From Blepharisma japonicum (taxonomy: Eukaryota > Ciliophora > Heterotrichea > Heterotrichida > Blepharismidae), in the NCBI GenBank assembly GCA_949751835.1, contig CATKHK010000012.1, positions 186,001-250,000 of the forward strand: a stretch of 64,000 nucleotides of DNA, given 5' to 3'. The translations under genes and the position numbers were made by a program. Below are positions 34,235-45,034 of the stretch, piece after piece. The notes under the pieces were generated by a model. That model saw nothing but the letters and a program-made list of their open reading frames with translations. It searched no databases and had not been told where the DNA came from. Numbering within the stretch: position 1 is the stretch's first letter; each line of letters opens with the position of its first letter.

Positions 34235-36124
34235 TTAACTAATATTTTCACCTTCACTTCCAATTTCTTCTTGGCCAAATAGAAAATCTACATTTTCGTC
34301 TTCTGGGTCCATTGTGTCTACAATAAATCCTTTTTCTAATTGAGACCTCAATTTCTTAATATTTTCTTTTTGTCTATTTTCTTCTTCAGCCTTCTCCCTA
34401 ATCTCTCTGCTTCTCTTTACCTCTTCTTGGCTTTCTATAATTTTTTCTGCTTTTTTCCTTTCATTTATCTTCTTTTCCTCTTCATTTTCCTTATGCATTT
34501 CATTTTCCCATCTATCAAAAATTCCTTTACACATTAATTTTTCTTTTGCTTTTATCGACCCTCCTTTTCTTACTAACTCTGAATACAAGGTTAAAATTTC
34601 TTTGTTCTCAGGCTGAATTTTTAGAAGAAATTCAATGATTTCAATTGCCTTTGGGACCTCATCCTTCATTTTATAAGCTACAGCCTTCCGATAATTTGCC
34701 TTAATATTTTTGCTATCATATCCAATGACTTCGTTGCATTTTTCTAATACCTTGTCAAGATATTCAATCCTTTTTTTAAGCCCGTTTGCTTGCTCTGCGT
34801 TTATGATAGCTATTTGTGCGCAATTTAAGCAGGCTCTTGTCCTAACAGCGATATATTGCCTTTTAAGTTCTTCGTCTTCCATAGTTTCAAACGCTCCTTT
34901 CCTTAATGTTAATAATTGGTGAGCTTTATTATAGAGTGTTCTGCAGTCTGTGTATTTTTTAGTAGAGTAAAGCCTGTTACCATCATTCATTATTTCGGAA
35001 GCAGCTACAAGTCTTTCAGGTAAAGGAGCATTTGGCTTGATTTCTCTGGTTACCAAAAATTCTTCAAGGTAAAATTTAAATCATAAGGTCTCATTCATAT
35101 AGTCTCCTATTATGTGATGGCCTTTTGTAGCCTTTATTCATGCAACTTCGCCTTTTTTCATTGACTCTAAGCCCAAATGCCAAGCCTCACTATAAATTTT
35201 GTCATTTCCAATAACAAATTCATTTGGTTTTTGGAACTCGAAACCGTCTTCAGTTCTTCCTTCATATTTCAGCCAGATTTTTGCATTGGCAGAAATAAGC
35301 TCCCCTTCTCCTTCTTTTACAACCCTTTTAATGACCCCGTTGTCACTACTAAGAATTTCCTCTCTTAGAAATGGCTCATTTTGTGGGAAAAGGATATTGG
35401 AATTGACTATTATTTCTGTCACAAAAATATATGCCCAAACTGGCCTATCTAATGCTGAATCTACATAATGGTAATTTTCAGGAATTAGGACCCAAGCTTC
35501 TTCTGAGCATTTCATGGTTTTTAAAACTAATTGAACTCCTTTATGAACTCCAGGGTTTAATATTTTTGTCAAAATAATCGATTTAGTTGCTAATGGTTCA
35601 GCTAAAGTTCCATCCATATGCCGAAATTCAACGTTAAATGAAATTTTTGATTCTGGAGTGGGCAAATTATCAAATCCTTCTTGAATAACTTTTTTAATAA
35701 TTTTAAAGTTATCTTCAGTAGTTATTTCCTCTTCTCTTATTATGCAAAGAGTATCAGGTAGGATTATGTCTATGTTTGATTCGATTTTATGTGGATTAAT
35801 TTTGTATCATATATCATCCCATGAATTCCCTTTTACTATATGTCGGCCTGCAGACACTTTGACATAAGCGATTTCATTTACTTTCATCGAAAGTAATGCA
35901 TGATCAATTGCACTCTTATCTGCCCCTTCTGCATAATTAATGATAGTGTGAATTAATGTTTCAGATGATATCAGCTTTCCATCATCTTCGTATGTTTCTA
36001 AAAGCATTTCAATTTTTGTATTGGGAGAGATTAGATCACCAGTGCCCTCTGTGATAACTCTTTTTATTATACTGTTGGGGAGGATTGTTTCTTCTCTGAC
36101 AAAATTCGCTGAGATTGTTTCCAT
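34235..36124 (-). CDS. FKBP-TPR immunophilin-like protein with three FKBP-type domains
   Basis: 629-aa protein read through three or more in-frame TGA codons, joining three stretches in one frame. Three FKBP-like domains in series: residues about 14-105 (KRVITEGTGDLISPNTKIEM), 130-250 (KKVIQEGFDNLPTPESKIS), 275-365 (KRVVKEGEGELISANAKIW, then GRTEDGFEFQKPNEFVIG and LGLESMKKGEVAWIKATKG). A TPR region follows (about 375-510: GNRLYSTKKYTDCRTLYNKA, ANYRKAVAYKMKDEVPKAIE), then a charged helix and an acidic tail. This is the layout of FKBP51/52-type Hsp90 co-chaperones with one extra domain. Domains 1 and 2 have lost most aromatic active-site residues; domain 3 keeps more. Prolyl isomerase activity is therefore uncertain. 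Confidence 0.85.
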
Positions 36125-36280
36125 ATGTTTTTCCCGAATTATTATATAGATTTAAAATGGCTAAAAAAATTATAGACAATCGTGCGGATTTATGTAATTA
36201 TTGCATAGCTTATTAATTCTTAAATTAAAACTTATTCAAACAAGAAAGTAATGGTTAGAATATATATGCAGTTAATTGCT

Positions 36281-37276
36281 TTAAAACATGAATTTTTTGA
36301 CTATCATTTTAGGTGTTGTTTCGATATTCATAGTGGTTTCCTCTTCATCAGACTCCATATCAATATCTAGGAGTCTTTTTTTTAACTTTTCATTTTTAAA
36401 ATACCTGAGATCAATTACAATGGCAGTTATATTATCTCGGCTTCCACTCCTTAACGCATACTCAGAAATTGCCTCAGCTAACAGCTCTGTCTTTGATTCT
36501 TTCCGCTCCCTCAGAAAATTTGCAAGCCCTTCAATATCCCAATTATTAAAGAGCCCATCACTGCTCAGAACCAAAAATAAATCATCCTCTTCAATCTCTT
36601 TTTGACTTATGTATGGCTCAGCAATTAAAAATTGCTTGAATCCTAGGTCACCTATGCTTCTTGTTATGGCTATAGTTCCTTGGACTCTTGGGGTTCTCCC
36701 TACAGGCAAAACATAGCCTCCAGCTTTTTCAATCCTCAGCTGCTCTTCTAAATCGCTTGCTGCATGATCTTTTGTTAGCATTTGTCAAGAATTTTCACTG
36801 ATTAAAATAGCTCTGGAGTCTCCTACATTTCCTACTAAAATACTAGCGTTTTGTACTAAAGCTACAGTTGCAGTAGATCCATCTTTTAAAGTTTTTGCTG
36901 AGTTGCAAAAAAGTTGATCAGTCTCAAGAAAAGCTTGTATAAGGCTATTACTATCAAATGACCTGATTTTATTTAGCAAGTGCTCTGATGCATAAACTGC
37001 AGCCTGGATTCCGGAGTGGCCATCAAATACTCCAAAACCCACGAAAGGCTTAGATGGAGTTCTTAAAATGCTAAAAGTATCTTCCATTCGCTGCCTTATT
37101 GGTCCTTTTTTTGCTGAAATTGAATAAAAGTCTCCTTGAATGAGTTGATCTTTCCATACTTTTTCATCAAATTTTTTGGGATGTTTTTTCTTGGGGCAAG
37201 TAGTGTTTATTTTTTTGATATTTAGCCTTAAGCCTTTCTTTTTGCTTGAGACTGTAACGCATACCTCGGAGAACAT
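36281..37276 (-). CDS. PP2C-family Ser/Thr phosphatase
   Basis: 331-aa compact PP2C. Motifs: RQRMEDTFSIL (metal Asp), VFDGHSGIQAA (DGHS instead of DGHG), DGSTATVALV, LVGNVGDSRAIL, TKDHAASD, GYVLPVGRTPRVQGTIAITRSIGDLGFK, LVLSSDGLFNN and GSRDNITAIVIDLRYF. One in-frame TGA gives Trp after ISENS. The first 45 residues are basic (KKKGLRLNIKK, PKKKHPKKFDEK) and might direct nuclear location. It differs from the PP2C at 12879-14339 in lacking a myristoylation start and tail. Divergent from the Tctex1 gene at 37917. Stop TAA. Confidence 0.93.
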
Positions 37277-37916
37277 GATGAACTTAGTTTAATTTATGGA
37301 CAATATATCTATAAATGATGATAAATTGTGATGAAAAAGGGGAGTTTTTAGATGAATTTGGGATATAGAGATGAAAAAAAGAACAATGGAGAAGACTAGG
37401 GAAGGATTCAATAGGGAAAAGGTTATTTAAGGAAGTTTGGATGGGTCTTTTGAGGAAAAGTGTAACTGTTGATGGGAGGGTTTTAATAATAAAAATTTAG
37501 GAAATGTTGAGATTATAACTAAGAAAAAAGATATGAAAAAAGCTCAAGAGAAAAGAAAGTTGCCTATGAAAGATTTATATGAGTTTTATAAGTGATTCAT
37601 TTATATAAGCTTTGAAAGTTTTCGCAAAAATTATAGCAATAATGAAACCTAGAATTTTTATTATTTATACGATTGTTATCGAATTATTTTAATCTCCAAA
37701 TTATAATAGTTTATTTAATTACATATTGATTTTCATTATATTTTGCTTTTAATGTTATCTCTATTTTAATTTCTAACTTTTTATAAAATTACTTAGATGA
37801 TAAATAATATTATCGCAAACTTCTATTTAATTAATTATGAACTTGATAAAGGAGAATGTCAAAGAATTTCATTATTAGGCAACATTTTATTCTAATTTTC
37901 CATTATTTTAAGCGTG
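37277..37916. other. Long divergent spacer with a purine-rich core
   Basis: 640 bp between the PP2C start and the Tctex1 start. The part 37296-37652 is unusually purine-rich on the plus strand and nearly open in one frame (see separate entry); 37653-37916 is AT-rich with no feature that I can support. Confidence 0.5.
37296..37652 (+). pseudogene. Doubtful reading frame, possible gene relic
   Basis: With TGA as Trp, a frame runs 119 codons from ATG 37296 to TAG 37652 with a single internal TAA at about codon 45. Pieces: MDNISINDDKLWWKRGVFRW before it and KAQEKRKLPMKDLYEFYKWF after. No GT-AG intron of 15-16 nt removes the TAA. Much of the openness may simply reflect purine richness. No family is recognised. 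Confidence 0.22.
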
Positions 37917-38324
37917 ATGAGTCGTGTTCCATTTGCGCAACTGGTAAAACTTATATAGAAAGAAGAATCTGAAAGGCTAGTCACAAACATTATTGAAGAA
38001 TCTTTAGCTGACGCAACTTACCAAGAAGACAGAGTAGAGTCTTGGTGCAGCAACATTCCCCAAGCCATTATCAGGAATCTTCATGAGTTTAACAAAGGTT
38101 TTAAGTTTTGCGCTACATGTGTGATCACTAGGAAAAACTCAAGCTCGCTCCATATAAACTCAACCTGTTTATGGAATCCTTCGCTCGATGGATTTATCGT
38201 TGTTAAATGGGAAAATGCAACAATGCATTGCATAATTAACGTATTCGCAATTGCTCTTTATCATAAGTTTCTAATTGAAGCAGCCCTAATTCCATTCAAA
38301 ATTTTAAAAATTATGAAATTATAA
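37917..38324 (+). CDS. Tctex1-type dynein light chain
   Basis: 130-aa Tctex1/DYNLT-family light chain, which links dynein to cargo or axonemal structures. A 15-nt intron at 37944-37958 joins MSRVPFAQL to KEESERLVTNIIEE. The core matches the family closely: ESLADATYQEDRVESWCSNI, HEFNKGFKFCATCVITRK, SLHINSTCLWNPSLDGFIVV and KWENATMHCIINVFAIAL. Typical members end shortly after this last strand; here about 20 further residues (YHKFLIEAALIPF...) follow, which may be a real extension. The preceding spacer is long. It converges with the coiled-coil gene 26 bp away. Confidence 0.93.
37944..37958 (+). other. 15-nt intron
   Basis: GTAAAACTTATATAG, phase 0, near the 5' end of the Tctex1 gene. Retention leaves TAG in frame. 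Confidence 0.92.
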
Positions 38325-38350
38325 TTTAATTACTTATGCTTCACAGATTT

Positions 38351-39340
38351 TTATTGCTTTGCCTTCAGTGGCAATGATAGGTCAGGAAGCTTGAGAAAGC
38401 AAGAAGTCTTTTTCTTAAGCAAAGGGTACTGGGTCTTTGAGCTGGGTTTTCTTGTGAAAGCTGGCTTTTCGTGGGAAATTTTATTTAATGTTTCGTTCAT
38501 TCCAATGCCAGGGAAATGAAAAGATTTGTCAAAATTTTTTTCTAGTTCTATCATATGGTTTTTCAAACTTTGGTTTTCATTGATTATACTTGGAATTATT
38601 GTACATTGGTGCACTAGCTCTTTAATTTCGTTTTCCTTAATTTCTAGCTCTTTTTCAAGCTTGATTTTGTCTTTTTCTAAGTCCCTTATCATTTCTTCCA
38701 GCATTGACTGTTCTATAGAAAGATTTTTATGCTTATTTTCTTCTTCTTTGATTGATTGGTTTTTGTCATGCTCTTGTTTTAAAATCATTGCATCATAAAC
38801 ATCTTTGATTTTTTTTAAAATATATCCAAATTCTTTATCTTTTTTAATCACCAAATTAAAGATTTCACTATAAACTGTAAAATTTTGGTGATTTTTATCA
38901 AGCTGGCTGATTTTTTCTGTAATTTTCCTATTAGACACATCATCAATTTTTGTCGTTTCCTTATTTTTAAAAGCAGGGTTTGGTGACAATGCTTCTTTTT
39001 CAGAAATAATGTGGATTTGGTATGTATTATTATGTATTAGCTTTGAATTGCTACCAGAAAATGAGGATCTGTCCGAGGAGTTATCAATAGAATTCTGTGA
39101 TTCAATTAGAGACGAGCTCTTTTTCGGAAATGTAATATGCCGAGGTCGTTGGATGTCTCGATCTATATACCCAAGAGGAGACTTTAAGCTCTTCATCTGC
39201 TTTTTATAGGACCTGCAAGGCAAATTCATCGAAGAGAAACTTGCAGATAAAGTAGCGAAAGTCGATTCATCAGAATCTATTGTTTTGCTATTTTTTATAG
39301 GGCTTGTACTTCTTTTTCTTGCATATAAATTAAGGCTCAT
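38351..39340 (-). CDS. Coiled-coil hypothetical protein (329 aa)
   Basis: Unrecognised protein. Residues 1-110 are basic and Ser-rich (MSLNLYARKRSTSPIKNSK, SSDRSSFSGSNSK); about 155-265 is a charged coiled coil (EEMIRDLEKDKIKLEKELEI); the tail is basic and Pro/Ser-containing. No signal peptide or membrane segment. Composition suggests a cytoskeletal or basal-body component, but this is only inferred. No intron; stop TAA. It shares a 93-bp divergent spacer with the calpain gene. Confidence 0.8.
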   Translation of the reverse strand: MSLNLYARKRSTSPIKNSKTIDSDESTFATLSASFSSMNLPCRSYKKQMKSLKSPLGYIDRDIQRPRHITFPKKSSSLIESQNSIDNSSDRSSFSGSNSKLIHNNTYQIHIISEKEALSPNPAFKNKETTKIDDVSNRKITEKISQLDKNHQNFTVYSEIFNLVIKKDKEFGYILKKIKDVYDAMILKQEHDKNQSIKEEENKHKNLSIEQSMLEEMIRDLEKDKIKLEKELEIKENEIKELVHQCTIIPSIINENQSLKNHMIELEKNFDKSFHFPGIGMNETLNKISHEKPAFTRKPSSKTQYPLLKKKTSCFLKLPDLSLPLKAKQ

Positions 39341-39433
39341 TTATGTTTATTGAATTTTTAATAATACCCATGTTTTACGAGCATTTCCAAAGGTAGAAAA
39401 AATCTGATAACTTTTCAAAGTATTTAAATAAAT

Positions 39434-42247
39434 ATGAGCACTTATGTATCAGACTTTTATGCTAAAACGGTTTTTCAAACCCCAAACATTGAAGAAGTCA
39501 GGACAAAAATAGAAGAACTAGTATCACAATACGTTGGAGAAGACAAAAAATTTAATGATCCTGACTTTGGACCCACAGAAAAAGACCCGACTGGAGAATT
39601 AGCAATTTTTTACCCTCCAGATGAAGCAAATGAAATGCAGGGGGATGCTTCAGTAGGGCAATATAACAACATTGCAGGACTTCATATAGATATGATCAAA
39701 TGACTAAGGCCCCTTGATTTTTGCAAAGACCCTTCTTTATGTGCTTTTATTACGCGAGAGGAGTCAGACGATGAATCAGATGAAGAAAACAAAGATGAAG
39801 AAGACCCTGAAGAAGAGCCAAAAGAAAAAAAGCCAGCAGCCATAAAACGGTCCACAACTAAAAAAGCTACAGTAGGAAAATCCAATGCATCAATGCGAAA
39901 GAACAACTCTGGAGCTAGTTCATTAGATGTTATGCAGGGAAACTTAGGAGACTGCTGATTTATTAGTGGAATGGCTCTAGTAGCTGGTAGAGACGATTTA
40001 TTTGACCAATTAATTTGTCGAGGCTACTTTGACGAGTTTGAAAAATTTGGTTTGTATGTATTTCGAATGTATAAAAACTGTAGAGTCCATTATATCATTG
40101 TGGATGACAAAATTCCATGCTTGGAGCGAGCAAATGGGAGGTGTTTTCCTGCTTTTGCAAGGTGTAGGAACCGGAATGAATTTTGGGTATCTTTAATAGA
40201 AAAAGCATATGCGAAACTGAATATTAAATATATTAATTTGACAAGTGGGTTCATAGATGAAGCTCTGCAAGATTTGACTGGACTTGCCCCCGAAATGATT
40301 AGATTTACTTCTAGTGTTGATCATGACCGCTTATGGCAGATGCTGAAAATTTTGGTTTATTCAGGATCTCTTATAGGAGCTTCGTTAAATTTCTTAGGTC
40401 GCAGAGATATTCCGGATGAAGAAAAGCGTGAGCTGCAAGTTGACGCTAGAAGGCATGGCATCCAATACGGTCATGCCTATGGAATTTTAGATATAAGAGA
40501 AGTGCCTTCTGAAGAAGACCCTAATGGAGTTTTACAATTTTTAAGGCTAAAAAATCCTTGGGGAAAAGAGAATAATATGGAATGGAATGGAGATTGGAGT
40601 GATGCAGATTCAAGGTGAACTTCTGAGCTTAAAGAAAAATATAATGATGCTCTTAAAGATTTACCAGATAAATTTGATAAAGACGAGCTTTTTCATGTGT
40701 GGGGAGCTGAAGATAATATTTTTATAATGCATGCTGAAAATTTTGCACAGTATTTTAATACTATTATGGCTGTAAGAGATTTTCCTGATGTATGAAGTGG
40801 AGTCAGGTATTATACAGGATGGAATCCTAGCTACGGTATTCCACCACGTGGGAAAAATTGAACAAAAAATCCTCAGTTTCCATTTTATATTAAAAAAACA
40901 ACAGATATTTCAATACTCCTTCAGCAGCCGGATCCTCGATCTGTTGCTGAAAATCGTCCACCCTTTAAAAAGCTTACTCTTCTCGTCGTTGTATTTAAAC
41001 TTGACATGGCTGAAAAATCAGTTGGTGCCTTTGTGCCTGATAGAATTGCTTTGCAATCTCAAGGAGCAGACTCAAGATGTGTTATGGCTGGTGGCGAGTT
41101 AAAAACCGGAAAATATTGTATAGTCATTATGAATTCCAGTGAAGGCGTTTGCAGTGATTGCTACTTATCTATCTATTTTTCTTGCCAAAAAGATGAGATA
41201 GCATTTGAAAATAAAAGCTGAGAAATCATATTAGAAGAAGAGGAAGAAGGGGAAAGAGCAAGACCTACTAAGCTTGATATCGGTAAAAGTCTTGCAGACT
41301 CTGTTATAAATGCTTCTAAAAAAGAGCAGAACCAACTAATAAAGCAAGCTATGCTCCCTCATAATTTGCAAAACATGGTCAATGAAAAGGCTCATTTGAG
41401 ACCAATAGGGATGGAAATTATTAATAGAGCTATAAAAGGAGAGAAAAAAGAGGAAGAAGAGAAGGCACTACCATTTAACTTGCAAAGTATGATTAATGAT
41501 AAGCCATTAGTAAAGCAAATAGGAAAAGAAATTGTGAGAAAAGGGCTTAATGAAGAGAAAAGAAAAGAGGAGGTGAAATCAATTGCATTCGGTAAAGCTG
41601 TCACAAAGCCAGCAACACCAGGGCTTATTACAGATAATTCACAGACTAAGCTCGGCCAAAGCTACTCACAAGGAATAAAAGAATTAAGAAAAAATATTCA
41701 ACAAAATGAGACAGAAGATGATCTGGATTTTAAAATCCAAGACCCACTTGCACAGGAAATTGAGTTCGAAAGAGATATGGCAATTTTATTTGGATTGGAG
41801 TATAATGATTACAAAAACTTCCATAGTTTGCCTACAGAGCAGCAGGAAGCGATCATTCAAGATTTTCAAGATGTAACAAATCAGAATTCAACAATTTTAG
41901 ATTTGAGTTATTATTGCCTAGGGAATAGAGGACTGAATGCTGTTTTGGATGGAATTGAAGACTTTCCAAACCTAGAATATTTGTATTTAAGAGAAAACAA
42001 ACTGGGAGATCTAGCTGTTTGCGAGCTGTGTAGAAGATTAGAGCTCAGTAGACAGCTAGGAATAGTAGAAATTGACTTAAGTTATAATACAGACTTAACT
42101 GATAATGCTGGACTTGCATTGGTTGCTTTAGCTACAAGAATTAGAAATATCCAAAAAATTGGAATAGAAAATACAGATATATCATCAAAAGTTCAGCAAA
42201 AAATTGTTGAGGTTACTGAAAGAAATAGAAAAGTCAAAGGAAATTAA
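39434..42247 (+). CDS. Calpain-like cysteine protease with C-terminal leucine-rich repeats
   Basis: 937-aa protein read through about eight in-frame TGA codons. The papain-fold calpain core keeps its triad: Cys near residue 175 in QGNLGDCWFISGMALV (the W is a TGA), His near 346 in GIQYGHAYGILDI, Asn near 373 in RLKNPWGKENNMEWNGDWSD. A C2-like domain follows (near 430-600; VFKLDMAEKSVGAFVPDRIA). Residues about 610-740 contain a repeated motif of the form LPxNLQxMxNxK, and the last 120 residues are LRRs (FPNLEYLYLRENKLGDLAVC). A highly acidic and basic insert (EESDDESDEENKDEEDPEEE, then KKPAAIKRSTTKK) precedes the active Cys. No classical EF-hand domain is seen, so calcium control would come via the core. 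Stop TAA. Confidence 0.92.
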
Positions 42248-42400
42248 TTTAATGGCCTAGTTTATCCATATGAATTATTATATATATTTGTGTTATATAA
42301 AAATAACGCGATGATTTGAATTTATATGCATAATAAATCATAGTTAATAAAATTTATTCCTCATATGTATGAATTGTAAGTTTCATATATACAAAATAAA

Positions 42401-42982
42401 ATGCTAAAAACAAGCCAAATTTCAGAAGACGAAAACTCTTCCGAGACTTCAGAAAACAACCATTCTACTATTTACAATCAAACTCTTGTCTCTGATTTTG
42501 GTCTTTCTTATAAATCTTATCAGTTTCTTCAACGACTGTCATTAGGTGCCCAATTTATAAGGCAAGAGCCAATCGAGTTTATCCTGTTTCACCTTTGCCA
42601 AGTCTCAAAATCTCTAAATCTGTCTGAGCTTGAAATAGTATGGTTTGGCATTTATTTATCAAGGTTTGGCTGAACTGATTATGATTACTCCTTAGAAAAC
42701 GTTTTAAATTTCACAGCATTTGCAACGAAATCTGTACTTAACGAAAATTGTGATGGAATTGAGAAGGATTTGCAGAAAGACTTTCCTGGCTTTTTAGAAG
42801 AGTATAGAATTTGGTTTGGGAAAAATAAGCATTTATTGAATATTGGATACTTTGAATTAAACTCGAAGTATGAAGAACTTAGTTACGTGAAGCCTGATAA
42901 TGATGAAAGAACTGCAATTGATTATAACTTGTATGTGTCACAGCTGTTGGAAAGTAATAATAATATTAAGCAAGAAGATTAA
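42401..42982 (+). CDS. Hypothetical protein (193 aa)
   Basis: Unrecognised soluble protein, one in-frame TGA (Trp, SRFGWTDYDYS). The N-terminal 25 residues are acidic and Ser-rich; the rest is mixed helical (FGLSYKSYQFLQRLSLGAQF, FILFHLCQVSKSLNLSELEI, DFPGFLEEYRIWFGKNKHLL). No motif, signal or membrane segment. It follows the calpain gene by 153 bp on the same strand. Stop TAA. Confidence 0.75.
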
Positions 42983-43119
42983 ATATATAATTAATCAGCG
43001 AAAAAGTAATCTCAGCTACTAAAATAAAGTTTAAAAATTGAATCAAGTAACTAATCTTCTCAGATTATTAGTTATAATTTAAAATAAGAAAATTTGTATA
43101 TCCTTTGTGTCACTCTTAT

Positions 43120-43575
43120 TTAATTGAGATCTTCATCATATTCACTATTAGCAGACATTGCTTTATAGCTTTGGTCAGATTTTCTCATTTGTCTTTCGAA
43201 TGGAATTCTTTTGCATTTTTCTCTAAAAGTCAAAAACGCTTTGATTAAAATCTTTTTGTATAAGTATTTAAGAAGCCGAGAAAATTTATGAAATCTATAG
43301 GCTCTATTAACCCTGCTTTCAGATTTTCATTTATAAAAGGCATTTTCAACCAAGAGCTTCAAAGTCATCTTAAAAAGTGGCCTAAGCTTATAATGCAGCC
43401 CCATTATGTGAATCAATCCAAGTTTTTTTGCTCTGACAACAGCTTCTTGAAGCTTTATAATGTCATTTCCATACCTCTGTTCGGCTAAAATCAGCAAATT
43501 TTCGAACTTCGTTTCTTCTGTGACTGGAATATCAACGAAATTTTCTCCTGTAGTATACGTATTTTCTTCGACCAT
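43120..43575 (-). CDS. Hypothetical helical protein (151 aa), SFI1-repeat-like segment
   Basis: Frame joined across an in-frame TGA (43327-43329): ENAFYKWKSESRVNRAYRF. The middle carries basic helical stretches with spaced Phe/Trp (FKMTLKLLVENAFYKWKSE, KFSRLLKYLYKKILIKAFLT) that recall centrin-binding SFI1-type repeats, but only two loose copies are present, so this is speculative. No signal or membrane segment. Start MVEENTYTTGENF; stop TAA. The tRNA-His gene lies 129 bp upstream on the same strand. Confidence 0.7.
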
Positions 43576-43703
43576 TTCAAAAAGTATTCTATTTTGGGAG
43601 TTTTTAAATAAAATACAATGGGAAAGGCTCAGCTGTAGTAAAAGATGAGAATGTAAAAAGAATTGGGGCTATAAAAGAAGAAACGAGTCAAGAAAATAAA
43701 AGG

Positions 43704-43774
43704 TGTCGGTACTGGGAATCGAGCCCAGGTACTTACGGCCACAACGTAAGATTCTACCACTAAACTATACCGAC
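43704..43774 (-). tRNA. tRNA-His (GUG)
   Basis: Complete cloverleaf on the minus strand without an intron: acceptor GTCGGTA pairing with TACCGAC, D-arm around GTTTAGTGGTAGAAT, anticodon arm TTACG-TTGTGGC-CGTAA (anticodon GTG), four-base variable loop, T-arm CTGGG-CTCGATT-CCCAG, discriminator A. The B box is GGCTCGATTCC. The base before position 1 is not G, so the extra G(-1) of tRNA-His must be added after transcription. A TTTT run a few bases downstream (near 43697-43700) would serve as Pol III terminator. Confidence 0.96.
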
Positions 43775-44218
43775 GACTGATATTTAACTAAATAATGGCA
43801 ATATATATGGATGAAAAGACAATTGAAGATTGGGGAATCAGTTTTGCAAAAAAATAAAAGGAAGTACTGAAGGATTTTTTGATGAAATATATAATGAATT
43901 TATCTTAACATTTATATTACTAAATTTATAGAACTATTGTTAGCTTATATAGTTAATATAAGGTGAGATAAGTTAGCTTACTATCTCTTTTGTCTTACTA
44001 ATTACATAAATTTGCTGAAATATTATATACTTTAAGCCGTTTACTTCTTGCTTGAAAAGCTATATAAAAATTTTGCAAACTTTCAGCAATATTCTACTCT
44101 CTTCTTAAAGTAACAAAATTTCAATAAAATTTTCAAGAGAAATAAAAAATTTTCTAGTCAGTTGACTTAAAATTGAAATGCTAAATGATCTAAATTTATT
44201 CTCTTCTCTAATCAATAA
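43775..44218. other. Spacer without features
   Basis: 444 bp between the tRNA gene and the ABHD17-like gene. AT-rich; I see no ORF or RNA structure that I can support. It should contain the promoter of the hydrolase gene. Confidence 0.55.
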
Positions 44219-45034
44219 ATGGAGCTAAACAGTTTTATATTTCCAGCACCAAGTCCATCCTACACAGTTATCAGCTTTCCTGGAGAACTTTTAAAAATTC
44301 CCAGGCTTAAAGGCAAGCGCCAAGGTATTCCCTGTATTTTCCTGCCATTTTCGCGAGGTTCGAGTAAAATTTTACTTTATTTCCATGGAAATGCAGAAGA
44401 TCTCGGTCAAGCTTATGAAATGTTAAATCATACACGAAACACACTAATGGTCCATGTCCTTGCATTAGAATATCCAGGCTATGGTATATATAAAGGTAAG
44501 CCAAGCGCTTCTCGAATTTTAGAAGACTCTGAAAATGTTTTTAACTACCTGACAAATGTCTTGAAAATCTCCCCTACAAATATTTTTATATTTGGCCGAT
44601 CAATAGGAGCAGGTCCAGCAGTTTGGCTTGGTGCAGAAAAAAATCCTGGGGCTTTGCTCCTCATGTCAGCTTATACGTCCATAAGAGCTGTTGCAAAAAA
44701 TATTGCTGGAAGCTTATTAATGTATTTTGTAAAAGAAAGATTTAGGAATATTGATTTAATGCCTAAAGTAAAATGTCCTTGCTTTTTGGTGCATGGACAG
44801 AATGACACATTAATTCCTTATCAGCATTCACAAATTTTACATGAACTTTGTGGAGGGCCATCTAATTTACTTTTACCGAGCAAGATGGATCATAATGGGT
44901 TCGATTTTTTTGAAGATTTGACACTGCCTTTTACAGCATTTTTGATACATTGTGGTATTAGTACTGTTCCAGAAAGTCTTCAAAACGCGTTTATCAGTTT
45001 TCCAGATGAGTTGTTTTATTCAAAGATATCATAA
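44219..45034 (+). CDS. ABHD17-like alpha/beta hydrolase
   Basis: 271-aa serine hydrolase of the ABHD17/FAM108-like group. Motifs: oxyanion strand KILLYFHGNAEDLGQAYEML, then VLALEYPGYGIYKGKPSASR, nucleophile elbow IFGRSIGAGPAVWLG (Ser near residue 128), acid in LVHGQNDTLIPYQHS, and His in KMDHNGFDFFEDL. Animal ABHD17 proteins depalmitoylate membrane proteins and have a Cys-rich palmitoylated N-terminus; that is absent here (MELNSFIFPAPSPSYTVISF), so activity on acyl-proteins is only a possibility. No intron; stop TAA. Confidence 0.9.
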   Translation: MELNSFIFPAPSPSYTVISFPGELLKIPRLKGKRQGIPCIFLPFSRGSSKILLYFHGNAEDLGQAYEMLNHTRNTLMVHVLALEYPGYGIYKGKPSASRILEDSENVFNYLTNVLKISPTNIFIFGRSIGAGPAVWLGAEKNPGALLLMSAYTSIRAVAKNIAGSLLMYFVKERFRNIDLMPKVKCPCFLVHGQNDTLIPYQHSQILHELCGGPSNLLLPSKMDHNGFDFFEDLTLPFTAFLIHCGISTVPESLQNAFISFPDELFYSKIS

